Positions 6,997 through 19,809 of a DNA stretch of 41,130 nt are shown here, piece after piece. Under the pieces are notes generated by a model. It saw only the letters and a list, made by a program, of their open reading frames with translations. It did no database searches and had not been told where the DNA came from. Source of the DNA: Ceratorhiza oryzae-sativae (taxonomy: Eukaryota; Basidiomycota; Agaricomycetes; Cantharellales; Ceratobasidiaceae). Numbering within the stretch: the stretch's first letter is position 1; the number at the start of each line of letters is the position of its first letter. Location of the stretch: positions 1 to 41,130 of the forward strand of contig JARWMV010000127.1 in assembly GCA_030998015.1 (NCBI GenBank). Reading direction: 5' to 3'. A program made the translations under genes and the position numbers.

Positions 6997-8115
6997 GCCT
7001 ACGCAAAGCATCACCCCGCTAATCGATACCCCTGCCAAGACGTGCGCTAAAGCGCAGTTCTCTAGGCAGGGTGTAGATTTGCCTTCGCAAATCATCGATT
7101 AGTTGAGCCCTCCGCGCTTAGGCCGCCCTGCGGGCGATCAAAGAGCGCGGAGGGATTTGTAAGGAGCGTTCAGCGCTTAGGCCGCGCCTAAAGGCGCGAT
7201 CAAAGAGCGGTGCCCAACTCCTGCCCCCCAAACATGTGCAGCTACGCTGCATTGTTTGAGGGGCATACGCCCCCCAATAAGGTAATGGCCCCCCCCCCCC
7301 AATACGTTGGCCCGTAGGGCGTGCCTTACAGGCTTGGTAACGCATTGGGAGGCCATTGCCTTGTTGGGGGTCTACGATAAGTATTCTTATCGTGGTTGGG
7401 TCACGGTTGGGGTATAGGGGGTAGGGCCTCACCTGATTCCCAGGCGGGATAGATCAAAGCTGCTCTCATGCATTATTTTGATCATGATGGAGTTACGCGG
7501 TATTGCCCAGCTCCCCGCCTTCGGAAATTGACGTCTGCAAAAAAGTCAGTTGGTCTGACCAGATCAACTTCCGTCAATTATCCTTCGACTGGGCCCAGTG
7601 TACTCTAAATAGGGTTGGAAAGGGAAGGCTCACGTTCGATCGATCGCGGCTCTATTTAACAGATATAAGATCATTCACCCAATACCCGCCTTTATTCATA
7701 ATCCCTAATTTCCCAGTCAGCAGGCTGACTGTGCTACCGCGCTTGGTGGTGGAATCACCACCAAATGGCCCCCTTTGCCCGTAACTCCGCGCCCCATAAT
7801 GGAGAATAACCTCCAACCCGGTAGCCTTTGGTAGATTCAATTTATTAGAAATAGTCTCATCACGGATAAAGATAATTTACATTCTGGATATCTCTGATGG
7901 TAAAAAGATAAAAAGGCCAGGCAGTAGGTGATTTCCATCCGTTTTTCCTGCTGAACATCTGTGATGGTCTGTAAGAAAAATGAACGAAAAATGCATAGGC
8001 CGTGCGTGAAGATAAATGTAGAGCTCATCTAAAATTAGTCTGGCCTCTATCTCGGTCAACATCGTTCCGTGGTTTGCTTCCATGCAAGATTTATAAAATC
8101 TTGCTGGACCTGTAT

Positions 8116-8337
8116 CCGCCGGCGTTAGAGGGAATCCTCAGATGAGGTAGCCTTGACCATGAGTCTCATGGTCCAGGCTACCTCCCATAAAGATTCCCTC
8201 GTAGAAAATGACGACCGTTCGTCATTTTCAGCCGGCGGCTAAATATCGATATTATGCCGCGCACTAGCAATCGCAAACGGTTGCGATTGCTCACGTTGGT
8301 TGGTGGGACAAGTCCCACCAGCAACTAACGCGCGCGG
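8116..8337 (-). repeat. DHE-172 with nested hairpin
   Basis: Mirror of 981-1202. Confidence 0.95.
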
Positions 8338-8548
8338 GCCCCCGCTCTATCGGCTAAAATCTTAGGTGTAACCCAAGATTTCAGCCGCCCTGCCTAGAGA
8401 ACTGCGCTTTAGCGCACGTCTTGGCAGGGGTAATAAAGCGGAGGGTCAACGACCCGTGGGCATTGTTAACGAGGCCGCGTTCGCGGCGAGCCGCGCGCAC
8501 GCCAGGGCCGCCTTGGCAAGCCAAGGCGTTCGCAGGCGTGCACGGGTC

Positions 8549-8720
8549 CCGCCGGCGTTAGAGGGAATCCTAAAGATTCCCTCGTAGAAAATGACGACCG
8601 TTCGTCATTTTCAGCCGGCGGCTAAATATCGATATTATGCCGCGCACTAGCAATCGCAAACGGTTGCGATTGCTCACGTTGGTTGGTGGGACAAGTCCCA
8701 CCAGCAACTAACGCGCGCGG
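8549..8720 (-). repeat. DHE-172, plain
   Basis: Mirror of 598-769. Confidence 0.95.
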
Positions 8721-8837
8721 ACGCTAAACCACGGTTCGACTCAAGCTTCGGAGCCGTCTGTGTACGGCTTAAGCCGCACACAGACGTCTCCTCTACAAGC
8801 GTGAAATTGTTGCACGTACGTGCAACAACTTCAGAGT

Positions 8838-9036
8838 AGTTGACACGAGATAGGGTAGGGGAATTACTTTTTTCTTATCAGAATAAAAAAGACAATAAAG
8901 TTCATTAAAACAAGGTAATGCCATAGTGTTAAAACTTACCCGATTGTACACCCTGTTCTTATGTCAGGCAATCGGTTAGAGGTTGTTGGAGCTGACAAGC
9001 AATAATTTTTGTATAAAACATACAAATGAAAAAGGT
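8838..9036 (-). pseudogene. HEG H, second fragment, mirror copy
   Basis: This is the reverse complement of 282-480 with the same frameshift. Confidence 0.66.
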
Positions 9037-9208
9037 CCGCGCGCGTTAGTTGCTGGTGGGACTTGTCCCACCAACCAACGTGAGCAATCGCAACCGTTTG
9101 CGATTGCTAGTGCGCGGCATAATATCGATATTTAGCCGCCGGCTGAAAATGACGAACGGTCGTCATTTTCTACGAGGGAATCTTTAGGATTCCCTCTAAC
9201 GCCGGCGG
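9037..9208 (+). repeat. DHE-172, plain
   Basis: Mirror of 110-281. From here to 23807 every copy is forward. Confidence 0.95.
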
Positions 9209-9554
9209 GACCCGTGCACGCCTGCGAACGCCTTGGCTTAAGCCAAGCAAGCTTGGCTCATATTGACCTTAAGGTCAATGTAAGCCAAGGCGGCCCTGGC
9301 GTGCGCGCGGCGTCTGATTCCGAGGTACCCTGGAACTGAAAGTTCCAGGGTACCTCGCAATACCTCGCCGCGAACGCGGCCTCGATAACCATACCCACGG
9401 GTCAACAGCATGTATTTATATATAAATACAATGCTGGTTGACCCTAAGCGGGGGTATGAATAATTCCTTGTTCAAATCTCAAAATTACATTAGCATTTTT
9501 CCCTCTGGGGCCATCATCCCTTTCGGGCCCTTCGGGGCATGTGATGATGAATGG

Positions 9555-9667
9555 CAGTTGACCCCCCAAACTGATGCAGCTATGCTGCATTGTTTGGGGG
9601 GGTAATGGCACTCCCAATACGCTGGCCCGTAGGGCGTGCCTTACAGGCTTGGTAACGCATTGGGAGG
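9555..9667 (-). mobile_element. G-run double hairpin, mirror copy
   Basis: Reverse complement of 39982-40094. Confidence 0.7.
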
Positions 9668-9708
9668 CCGTTGCTTTTCGCATATGGAGTTCTGGCTAGG
9701 AGGGGATT

Positions 9709-9983
9709 TAAGCCAATTTTGTATTTCATCATGGGGTTCATCTCAGTAGCCAACAATTCTTGTAACACAGAAATTGAATAAGCGGGTATTATGATTACAT
9801 AACCCCGCCGGGAGCCGGCGGATACGCGGCCTCCAGTAGCTAGAGGTATTGCGAGGTAGCCTGGACCCCCGAGGTTCCAGGCTACCTCGGAATCAAAGTC
9901 CTTATGGCCGCGGGTTTGTTTAAGTAACATTTTAACCCGAACTTATCATTTAAGACAGTAACTAAAAGAGTTACTTCTTCTTT
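9709..9983 (-). pseudogene. HEG G, mirror copy
   Basis: This is the reverse-strand twin of 39666-39940. Confidence 0.73.
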
Positions 9984-10605
9984 CTAACGCGCTCTTTGAT
10001 CGCCCGAAGGGCGGCCTGAGCGGGGGGCTCGTCTTGTGGCGCGCATTGCAATCATTGGGGAGCAGCTGAAAGGGAAGAGAGAGAACTCCTACCCTAACCC
10101 TGTCGTCAGCGTGTACAAGTACACGCTGCTAGGGAACCTCTTCCCCTCCGCGCTCTTTGATCGCCCGCAGGGCGGCCTAAGCGCGGAGGGCTAGAGGATG
10201 CCCGTAGACCCCCAATGATGCAATTAGGGGCCACTTAAAATAGCAAAGCTATTTTAGAGGCCCCGTAATTGCTTCATTTGGGGGGTGGATGCCCCCCAAA
10301 CAATGCAGCGTAGCTGCACATGTTTGGGGGGCACTAGGGCCCAAAACCACCGTAAAGGTGCATTCGGTCGTCCCCAGCGCGGCGGGCGTCTGATTCCGAG
10401 GTACCCTGGAACTTAAAGTTCCAGGGTACCTCGCAATACCTCGCCGAGAATCGATGATTTGCCCTGGCAAATCTACATCGATTCTCGAGGGTAATAATAG
10501 AGGAGATATTCGAAGAGAAGGTAGCACATTGGCTAACATATTTACAATGTTACAAGCAAAAAGCATTATTGTTGTTTTCATCTCTTTTATTTTATTCTCC
10601 GCACA

Positions 10606-10779
10606 TTAATTTACTAAAATAGTATTAAAGCTCACAAATCCTACGATCCACCATGGGTTTGGTAAAACTATGCTTGTGTATTTAATTACAGGAGTTAAAA
10701 TTAATTCAAGTAACGCACCGTAGATAGATGTGACTGATTCTAATGTTTCAGCTTCTAAGGGTCTATTTAAACAATCCGT
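10606..10779 (-). pseudogene. HEG J, mirror copy
   Basis: This is the reverse-strand twin of 38870-39043. Confidence 0.68.
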
Positions 10780-11156
10780 CGCCGGTGACCCCCAATGATT
10801 GCAATGCGCGCCACAAAACTTGTGGCGCCAGCGCGGCCGGCGTCTGATTCCGACGGAATCAGACGCCGCGCGCACGCCAGGGCCGCCTTGGCTTAAGCCA
10901 GGGCGTTCGCAGGCGTGCTCGGGTCAAAAAGCTATTTCTCTAACGCTCTTTGATCGCGCCTTTAGGCGCGGCCTAAGCGCTGAACGCTCCTTACAAATCC
11001 CTCCGCGCTCTTTGATCGCCCGCAGGGCGGCCTAAGCGCGGAGGGCTCAACTAATCGATGATTTGCGAAGGCAAATCTACACCCTGCCTAGAGAACTGCG
11101 CTTTAGCGCACGTCTTGGCAGGGGTATCGATTAGCGGGGTGATGCTTTGCGTAGGC

Positions 11157-11378
11157 CCGCGCGCGTTAGTTGCTGGTGGGACTTGTCCCACCAACCAACG
11201 TGAGCAATCGCAACCGTTTGCGATTGCTAGTGCGCGGCATAATATCGATATTTAGCCGCCGGCTGAAAATGACGAACGGTCGTCATTTTCTACGAGGGAA
11301 TCTTTATGGGAGGTAGCCTGGACCATGAGACTCATGGTCAAGGCTACCTCATCTGAGGATTCCCTCTAACGCCGGCGG
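11157..11378 (+). repeat. DHE-172 with nested hairpin
   Basis: Second member of the repeated block also seen at 2322. That copy is plain and this one is nested, so the 50-bp insert changes independently of the flanks. Confidence 0.95.
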
Positions 11379-11904
11379 ACATCAATTTGTAGGGGCGAGG
11401 ATAGAAGTTAGCAGAGGATATAAATCAAACGCCCGCCTACTGCCCCCCAAACATGTGCAGCTACGCTGCATTGTTTGAGGGGCATCCTTAGGAGTCCCCT
11501 GCCGCCCACGGCCGCTTTAGCGATCTACCGGCAAAAAGTCCTAGGTATAATTAATTGTACCTAGGCTTTTTGCAGGGGAGTTTACTTCTTCTTTCTAACG
11601 CGCTCTTTTATCGCCCGAAGGGCGGCCTAAGCGCTGAGATCTCCTACCCTAACCCTGTCGTCAGCGTGTACAAGTACACGCTGCTAGGGAACCTCTTCCC
11701 CTCCGCGCTCTTTGATCGCCCGCAGGGCGGCCTAAGCGCGGAGGGCTCCCACTAATCGATGATTTGCGAAGGCAAATCTACACCCTGCCTAGAGAACTGC
11801 GCTTTAGCGCACGTCTTGGCAGGGGTATCGATTAGCGGGGGCCTGTAAGGGAAGAGTCCGATTTGGCGCAAATCGGGGGTCAAGAATCGGTGCTTTGCGA
11901 AGGC

Positions 11905-12076
11905 CCGCGCGCGTTAGTTGCTGGTGGGACTTGTCCCACCAACCAACGTGAGCAATCGCAACCGTTTGCGATTGCTAGTGCGCGGCATAATATCGATATT
12001 TAGCCGCCGGCTGAAAATGACGAACGGTCGTCATTTTCTACGAGGGAATCTTTAGGATTCCCTCTAACGCCGGCGG
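11905..12076 (+). repeat. DHE-172, plain
   Basis: It truncates HEG F (mirror strand) after its TFPTES segment. Confidence 0.95.
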
Positions 12077-12607
12077 GCGTCGATTCTGTGGGGAAAGTAA
12101 ATGATTCTGTACAAAGAGTAACTCTTTGACTTGATTTACAAAAACTACCATCGTCGCATAGCCAATAAGCTAAAGATATAGGAGTAAGTAGATCACTTAC
12201 CCGTGCCCGCCTACGATCGCAGCTATAAGCTGCGGCCCTGGCGTGCGCGGGTCATATAACTCATTAAAGCAAGGTAATGCACAGGTTGTAAATGTGACTC
12301 TAGCATAGATTTTACCGGTTCGTTTATCAGGAAGTCGATTACTTGTTTGGGGGGCTGATTGACAGTAACTTTTAAATAAATCGTAGAGATGGAAAAGATA
12401 AGTCTCATGAACAAGTCCCTGTTCGAAGCATAAACACGCATTTACACTTCTTTTTTGTTTTCGAGCATAAAGGTCTCCCAATAGTAGACCAACCAATATG
12501 GCCTTTAAATCAGCAGATAAAGAAAAAAGTGATCGTTCTTCTTTTGTCATAATTTTTCGGCTAAGAGGAGAAAAAGTGTGAAATTGTGATTTTGTAATAT
12601 TTCTCAT
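12077..12607 (-). pseudogene. HEG F, mirror copy
   Basis: This is the reverse-strand twin of 37042-37572. Confidence 0.8.
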
Positions 12608-13366
12608 TTAAAAATTAAAAAGGTGAAAACACGAGTTATGTTGTTTTGAATACCCTATTTGCCACACAATTTATGACCCGTGCACGCCTGCGAACGCCTT
12701 GGCTTAAGCCAAGGCGGCCCTGGCGTGCGCGCGGCGTCTGATTCCTAGGTACCCTGGAACTGAAAGTTCCAGGGTACCTCGCAATACCTCGCCGCGAACG
12801 CGGCCTCGATAACCATACCCACGGGTCGTTGACCCTCCGCTTATCGGCTGAAATCTTGGGTTACACCTAAGATTTCAGCCGATAAGCGGGGGTATGATTC
12901 AGGCGATTATAGGACTCAAAACTTTCTTCAAATTTTAGGAATCTGACCTAACTTTGGAATCGTCTACATCTCTATACGGAGAACAATAGAATCCAAAGGT
13001 CCGGTTTCTTCCATATCTGGATAGAAGTAAAGCTCAAATCGACTTCCCGGCTGAGGAGTCCATCACTGGAGCCCTCGGAGACAGAAAGACCAATCTTGGA
13101 ACCCCGGACCTAAAAGTTGGCTTGTCTTCCTAAATGGATATTTATCATTAGGAGACAACTCAGAAATAAACTTTTAAAAAAAGTTAGCCTCGTAACTAAG
13201 ATTAGTTTCAAATAATTTATTTTTAAGGATAAAAACTTGAATTACTATTTCTACCTCGTCTGTGGTCTTGTTCCAGGAACACGACCGCAGACTTCTGCCC
13301 CCCAAACATGTGCAGCTACGCTGCCCGGAGCCTGTGGGCGGCTAAAGCCGCCCACAGTCGAGGTTA

Positions 13367-13622
13367 TCATTTTCCAGAAACAAACCCGGAGATCCACATA
13401 GGATAAGGTATATTTCCATCTGGACCACCATGCAACTGGACCACCATGCAACTGGACCAGTTGAAACCATACTCTGGTCTCTCTACTGACCCCCAAACAT
13501 GTGCAGCTACGCTGCATTGTTTGAGGGGCAGTAGCCCCCCAATAATGTAATCATTGGGGGTCTACAGGGACAACATTTGTGAACGCTATTTTCAATTCTT
13601 CAGGCAAACCTTTATTTAGATT
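13367..13622 (-). pseudogene. HEG E, mirror copy
   Basis: This is the reverse-strand twin of 36027-36282. Confidence 0.68.
13483..13561 (-). mobile_element. G-run double hairpin in HEG E, mirror copy
   Basis: Reverse complement of 36088-36166. Confidence 0.83.
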
Positions 13623-13701
13623 GTCCGGATATAAACCCAATAACCCACCAAGGACTTGGAATAGTTACACTAGAATACTTTACAACAGGCGGTAAGATTA
13701 A

Positions 13702-13801
13702 CAATGACCTCCCAATGCGTTACCAAGCCTGTAAGGCCAACGTATTGGGAGGGCCATTACCCCCCCAAACAATGCAGCATAGCTGCATCAGTTTGGGGGG
13801 T
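13702..13801 (-). mobile_element. G-run double hairpin in HEG D, mirror copy
   Basis: Reverse complement of 35848-35947. Confidence 0.87.
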
Positions 13802-13874
13802 CAATGGTAGTTTTCCGTAAATCCCTGTGATAGAGTTTAATGTCTCGGGTTCTAATGGTCTGTTAAGATAGTTT

Positions 13875-14046
13875 CCGCGCGCGTTAGTTGCTGGTGGGAC
13901 TTGTCCCACCAACCAACGTGAGCAATCGCAACCGTTTGCGATTGCTAGTGCGCGGCATAATATCGATATTTAGCCGCCGGCTGAAAATGACGAACGGTCG
14001 TCATTTTCTACGAGGGAATCTTTAGGATTCCCTCTAACGCCGGCGG
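13875..14046 (+). repeat. DHE-172, plain
   Basis: Inserted between the VSY and NYL pieces of HEG D (minus strand). Confidence 0.95.
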
Positions 14047-14331
14047 GACCCGTGCACGCCTGCGAACGCCTTGGCTTAAGCCAAGCAAGCTTGGCTCATA
14101 TTGACCTTAAGGTCAATGTAAGCCAAGGCGGCCCTGGCGTGCGCGCGGCGTCTGATTCCGAGGTACCCTGGAACTTAAAGTTCCAGGGTACCTCGCAATA
14201 CCTCGCCGCGAACGCGGCCTCGATATCCATACCCACGGGTCAACAGCATGTATTTATATATAAATACAATGCTGGTTGACCCTAAGCGGGGGTATGAAAC
14301 AGCTCTCATGAAACCTTCCACAGAAAGATGT

Positions 14332-14503
14332 CCGCGCGCGTTAGTTGCTGGTGGGACTTGTCCCACCAACCAACGTGAGCAATCGCAACCGTTTGCGATT
14401 GCTAGTGCGCGGCATAATATCGATATTTAGCCGCCGGCTGAAAATGACGAACGGTCGTCATTTTCTACGAGGGAATCTTTAGGATTCCCTCTAACGCCGG
14501 CGG
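14332..14503 (+). repeat. DHE-172, plain
   Basis: Inserted in HEG D (minus strand) between FDMFC and HLSVEGF. Confidence 0.95.
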
Positions 14504-14905
14504 ACAGAACATATCAAAAACAATTAAAAATATAAAGAAACTATTTCTTTTTGAGGTCAATAAAGGGAATAGTTTAAAATGTTGAACAATAATTTCGAGA
14601 TCCCTTTTAGAATATACAGCATAATACGCGTCTTTACTTCTTAAAGTGACTGTACCTACCCCAAAGAATTCTTTTAAACTGACAAGTAGATCATACTCTC
14701 TAGCATGCATGTGAAGACAAAATTGGGGTTTTAGTTCGAAACCTAGTTTTCTCCCACTTTTTTTTGTAATAGTGAAACCAAAATAGCCCTCAGCATCCAC
14801 TAGACCTGTAACAGCCCAAGGATCTAATTTACCCGAGTAAGAAGATGTATGGTAAGAAGCTCTATTACCGGAGTTGAGCCCAAGATTATGTTTAACTGAT
14901 CTTGT

Positions 14906-15583
14906 TCAATTAAATGAAATAGAGTTTCTGGTTTGGGAGGGGTTAGAAGTTTGATAAGTTTTTTGGTTATTACTTGATTTTAAATGGACAACTGAAATAG
15001 GAGCCAACATCGAAAGCAATAGTATTATACTACATAAAATGAACAATGGGGCTCCATAGGTGTACAGTCCGTGGCCCAATGATTCTACTTGTAGGAAACT
15101 AAAACTTGAAATGTCCCAAGTATACGGATTTTGGGAAATATTTACATCAGATATTGAAGGAACGGTTGAACCGTATAGTAATCCATTTAAATAAGTTAAT
15201 AATTCCAAAGGCAGATTTAATATAGCAACTTTACCGAAGTTCACGGGAATTACTGTGAAAATCTCATATGTAAATAGAAAACCTACAGTTAAAGCCAAAG
15301 GTAGGTTTTTTGTATACTGACTTCCAATGTCCAGTATGTCAGATAAATTAATATTAATCATCATAATTACAAATAGGAAAAGCACAGCTATGGCTCCAAT
15401 GTAGACTATTATGTATGAAATACCTACAAAGCCCACTCCAAGTAAGATTAGGTAACCTGCGGCGTTGCAGAAAGCTGAAATTAAGAAAAGTACAGCAATT
15501 ACAGGGTTTTTAGAAGTAATAACTAAAATACCTGATAAGATAGCTCCAGCGGCTAACACGTCTAATAAAAAGTTGTTTATCAT
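14906..15583 (-). CDS. nad6: NADH dehydrogenase subunit 6 (mirror copy)
   Basis: This is the reverse-strand twin of the gene at 34066-34743, with an identical 225-residue product and the same TGA followed by an open HEG frame. Confidence 0.94.
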   Translation of the reverse strand: MINNFLLDVLAAGAILSGILVITSKNPVIAVLFLISAFCNAAGYLILLGVGFVGISYIIVYIGAIAVLFLFVIMMININLSDILDIGSQYTKNLPLALTVGFLFTYEIFTVIPVNFGKVAILNLPLELLTYLNGLLYGSTVPSISDVNISQNPYTWDISSFSFLQVESLGHGLYTYGAPLFILCSIILLLSMLAPISVVHLKSSNNQKTYQTSNPSQTRNSISFN

Positions 15584-15760
15584 TTTTTTTTTGTTTAATT
15601 GTGCCTATGCTTTCGCATTTCTAAATATTTGTTTTTACCTCGTCTGTGGTCTTGTTCCATGAACACGACCGCAGACTTCTGCCCCCCAAACATGTGCAGC
15701 TACGCTGCATTGTTTGGAGGGGCCGGAGCCTGTGGGCGGCTAAAGCCGCCCACAGTCGAG

Positions 15761-15933
15761 GCGAAAAAGGCTGAATCCAGTATTTTATTTTTATACAGGA
15801 TAGGTTTTCCTTGAAACTTAACCACAATTTGACTAGGGTATTGATGGAACACTTTATTGCACCAGCTAGCCAGAAGTTTATTTTTGTTTTTATTTGATCT
15901 AGCTGAAACCGAGTAATACAAACCGATCGTTTT
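15761..15933 (-). pseudogene. Unrecognised ORF remnant, mirror copy
   Basis: This is the reverse complement of 33716-33888. Confidence 0.33.
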
Positions 15934-16868
15934 CAGAAGTTGAGTTACCTCAACAATGAAAACGAGCTTACGATCGCCGATTCAGCAGCGTACCTAGCAA
16001 GGTAAGGAAAATTCAATCCAGAGCCCCAGGACATGTGTTCAAGGGTTCTGGGTGTTATTTTTTTTTATTACCAGAAGATCCCAGATAGTTGGGCAAAGAG
16101 TGCCCGTAGACCCCCAATGATGCAATTAGGGGCCACTTAAAATAGCAAAGCTATTTTAGAGGCCCCGTAATTGCTTCATTTGGGGGGTGGATGCCCCCCA
16201 AACAATGCAGCGTAGCTGCACATGTTTGGGGGGCACTAGGGCCCAAAACCACCCCGGGTAATGGCACTCCCAATACGCTGGCCCGTAGGGCGTGCCTTAC
16301 AGGCTTGGTAACGCATTGGGAGGCCGTTGCCATGCATGATTTTTGACCATGATGCTCAGAAAGGCGCGGTCTTTGGGGAAAACTCCGAAGGGATACCACT
16401 ATCCGTAAGAGCGTTTTTACTTCAGCCCCGAAGGGCTCGGTCAAATTTCGTTACCGCACTTTTGCCCTCACTTCTAACGCTCTTTGATCGCCCGAAGGGC
16501 GGCCTAAGCGGGGTACCCAGGTTCTTCCCTTTCAGCTGCTCCCCAATGATTGCAATGCGCGCCACAAGACTTGTGGCGCCATTGACCCCCCAAACTGATG
16601 CAGCTCGGAATCAGGCTCCTTGACAATTCCTAAGGAATTGTCAAGAAATGGCAGTTTGGGGGTCACCTGCGTCTGTGGTCGTGTTCCAGGAACACGGCCG
16701 CAGACGGGAAGAAGGAGAACTTAAGTTCCCCTACCCTATCTCGTGTCAACTACTCTGAAGTTGTTGCACGTACGTGCAACAATTTCACGCTTGTAGAGGA
16801 GACGTCTGTGTGCGGCTTAAGCCGTACACAGACGGCTCCGAAGCTTGAGTCGAACCGTGGTTTAGCGT

Positions 16869-17090
16869 CCGCGCGCGTTAGTTGCTGGTGGGACTTGTCC
16901 CACCAACCAACGTGAGCAATCGCAACCGTTTGCGATTGCTAGTGCGCGGCATAATATCGATATTTAGCCGCCGGCTGAAAATGACGAACGGTCGTCATTT
17001 TCTACGAGGGAATCTTTATGGGAGGTAGCCTGGACCATGAGACTCATGGTCAAGGCTACCTCATCTGAGGATTCCCTCTAACGCCGGCGG
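16869..17090 (+). repeat. DHE-172 with nested hairpin, recombinant
   Basis: Its left flank matches the copy at 598 (and 32780 reversed) and its right flank matches the copy at 981 (and 32176 reversed). It looks like the product of recombination between the two repeats still separate in the other arm. Confidence 0.95.
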
Positions 17091-17614
17091 ATACAGGTCC
17101 AGCAAGATTTTATAAATCTTGCATGGAAGCAAACCACGGAACGATGTTGACCGAGATAGAGGCCAGACAAATTTGGGCAAGGACCAGTCATAGTCCGCAA
17201 CCTTCGGTCGGTTGTTACCCCCATATGATCCATACTCGCCTCGATCGGCGTTCTTTCTCTCTAAGATCGTCGGCCCTGGTATCTAGGTTAACGGGAGCAG
17301 GCTCACCGCCAGAGGGCCGGCCTCGTGCCCCATTCCCCAACGGGTCAGGTGTACGCTGGAATCTCCGCACGTTCCCTGCTCGGTCATCGAAGATGTCCGG
17401 CAGGGACGCACTAAACCGATTCGACGAGGGTTCATTTAACAGGGCCGGCGGAGGATCGTGCTTGCACGATCGTCCGCCGGCCCTTCCGCCGCCTCCTGTC
17501 CCTCTAGGGCAGCTTGAGGAAATAATCATGCTTGCATGATTTAACTCAAGCTTCGGAGCCGTCTCCTCTACAAGCGTGAAGTTGTTGCACGTACGTGCAA
17601 CAATTTCAGCCAGC

Positions 17615-17836
17615 CCGCGCGCGTTAGTTGCTGGTGGGACTTGTCCCACCAACCAACGTGAGCAATCGCAACCGTTTGCGATTGCTAGTGCGCGGCATAA
17701 TATCGATATTTAGCCGCCGGCTGAAAATGACGAACGGTCGTCATTTTCTACGAGGGAATCTTTATGGGAGGTAGCCTGGACCATGAGACTCATGGTCAAG
17801 GCTACCTCATCTGAGGATTCCCTCTAACGCCGGCGG
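17615..17836 (+). repeat. DHE-172 with nested hairpin
   Basis: It follows a TTGTTGCACGTACGTGCAA hairpin and lies in a region without genes. Confidence 0.95.
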
Positions 17837-17948
17837 GCAGCCCTAGAGTCCATACGGCGGCGGATCATGGGCCTGAACCATGGTTATGGTCCGGCGGCTA
17901 CGCCGACAGATAAATTGGGGTATGAATTTAGGCGCGGTTATACCAACA

Positions 17949-18061
17949 CGACGGCCTCCCAATGCGTTACCAAGCCTGTAAGGCACGCCCTACGGGCCAG
18001 CGTATTGGGAGTGCCATCACCCCCCCAAACAATGCAGCATAGCTGCATCAGTTTGGGGGGT
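17949..18061 (-). mobile_element. G-run double hairpin, mirror copy
   Basis: Reverse complement of 31205-31317. Confidence 0.83.
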
Positions 18062-18144
18062 CGACGGTGGCAATTGACGCCTGTGTCGGCCTTAGAGGTA
18101 TTTTCTGATGTATTTATTTTGGCAGGCTAAATTATTACTATATT

Positions 18145-18687
18145 TTATAGCCCGATTTTGTATAGCATCATGGATGGCATAAGGTCCTTCAATAAGGATT
18201 GTAAAACCGGTGTTGATTTGGCTGAAATTCTGATTGTAAAACCACCATTATTTGCATTAATTGTGCTTTTTAACCCGAATTTGTCAGTTAAAACTTGAAC
18301 TAGAAGTTCTACCTCAGCAATAGTGAAACTTTGAGTACTTAGCACCAATGCCCGGTCTTTTTTATTAAAACTACCATCGTCACAAAGCCAGTAAACTAAA
18401 GACAAAGGAGTAAGCAACTCCCCTATGTTTAATGGAACTACTTTTTGCCCATTCGGATAGAACAAATCATAGAGTTCATTAAAGCAAGGTAAGGAAAAGG
18501 TATTAAACGTAACTCTAGTATATATTTTACGTGTTACTTTGTGCGGCGGTCGATTAGTTGTTTTGGGCAATGAAGAACAATAAGTTTTAAACAAATCATA
18601 AAGGTGGAGCAAGTAATCCTCATGTAAAATACTTTGTTCAAATTGCAATCTTGCATTCACACTTGCTTTTCGTTTACGAATGCACAT
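18145..18687 (-). pseudogene. HEG C, mirror copy
   Basis: This is the reverse-strand twin of 30579-31121, also lacking the first motif. Confidence 0.81.
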
Positions 18688-18824
18688 CTACCGTGGCCTG
18701 CTTCAACTCTTCGAGAGGCCAGGATCGAGGCCTGCTTCAACTCTTCGAGTTGAAACAGGCCAGGATATCGACTCCTTGGGGAAAATAAGGAGGGGTTTGT
18801 TGTTAATAATAATAATATATAAAA

Positions 18825-19809
18825 CTATAAACCTATTTTATGTCGCATCATAGGAGCCATGTGCGCCGCCAACAAATTTCGTAAAACAGGAATTGAATAA
18901 GAAGGAATTATTATTCTGTAAGAAGTTCCTTGTCTACATTTGTAGCATTTTAAGTTAAATTTGTTATTTAAAACTTCAATTAAAAGTTCAACTTCTTCTA
19001 ATGTGAAAGAATCCGTACATAATACGGTATATTTGCCAGGTTTATTCCAGCTACCATCATCTGCTATCCAATAGCTTAAAGACAAAGGTGTTAACAAGTC
19101 CTCTATAATGCTTGGAACTACCTTTTTACCTGATATGTAAAATAAATTATATAGCTCGGTAAAACAGGGTAAGCAATAAGTGAAAAAAGAAACACGAGAA
19201 TATACATTTCCTGTTCTACTGTCAGGAAGACGATTAGTTATTTTTGGGGCACTTGAACAATAAGTTTGAAATAGTTCGTACAAATGGTAAAGGTAATCTT
19301 TATGAACTATTCCTTGTTCAAATCTAAAATAAGCATTTCCTTTAATGGTTTGTTTCTGTGCAGACAAATCTCCTAATAATAACCCTATAGACCCCCAATA
19401 CGCTGGCCCGTAGGGACCGCGTATTTTGGGGGGCTATAGCCCCCCCAAACAATGCAGCGTAGCTGCATCAGTTTGGGGGGTCTATAGTGATTTCTCGTAA
19501 ATTTTCAGGTATAACAAATTCCTCTCTTTCCTTTTTTGTTAGCCGTTTGGTTTTAACAGGCACTAAAGAAGAAAGGAATAGTTGACTATACAAATTTATA
19601 TCAGACTCAATTAATTGAGTATAATCGATATAGAATAATAATTTCGTAGCACAATAAAATACAAAAGTTGTTATTAGAATTAAAAAAGGGAATATTCGAA
19701 GAGAGTCCCCGAGGATAAGCCCGACAAGAATGTCTTTCAGATTTTGAGGTAAAGAGAACTGTAATCGTTCTGCTTGAGTCATGCTATTTCTTTTCATGGT
19801 TTTAATCAA
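18825..19809 (-). pseudogene. HEG B, mirror copy
   Basis: This is the reverse-strand twin of 29457-30441, with the same 97-bp insertion in the first catalytic motif. Confidence 0.84.
19385..19481 (-). mobile_element. G-run double hairpin in HEG B, mirror copy
   Basis: Reverse complement of 29785-29881, with three CTATAG copies. Confidence 0.87.

Larger units (their letters stand above)
13612..14905 (-). pseudogene. HEG D, mirror copy
   Basis: This is the reverse-strand twin of 34744-36037, with the same four pieces and insertions. Confidence 0.83.

Noticed and set aside
10200..10340. The double hairpin block at 10200-10340 (also 16104-16240 and mirrors) as a further case of the spacer rule
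   Set aside because: The spacer CATCCA or TGGATG pairs with only about 3 nt of either flank, and the flanks recur with the element, so it was probably copied as part of a larger block.
17215..17652. Frames of 138-145 codons on both strands (17123-17539 and 17215-17652, with mirrors)
   Set aside because: They overlap each other, run into DHE-172, and are rich in arginine and proline, unlike the AT-rich mitochondrial genes here. They result from GC-rich sequence lacking stops.
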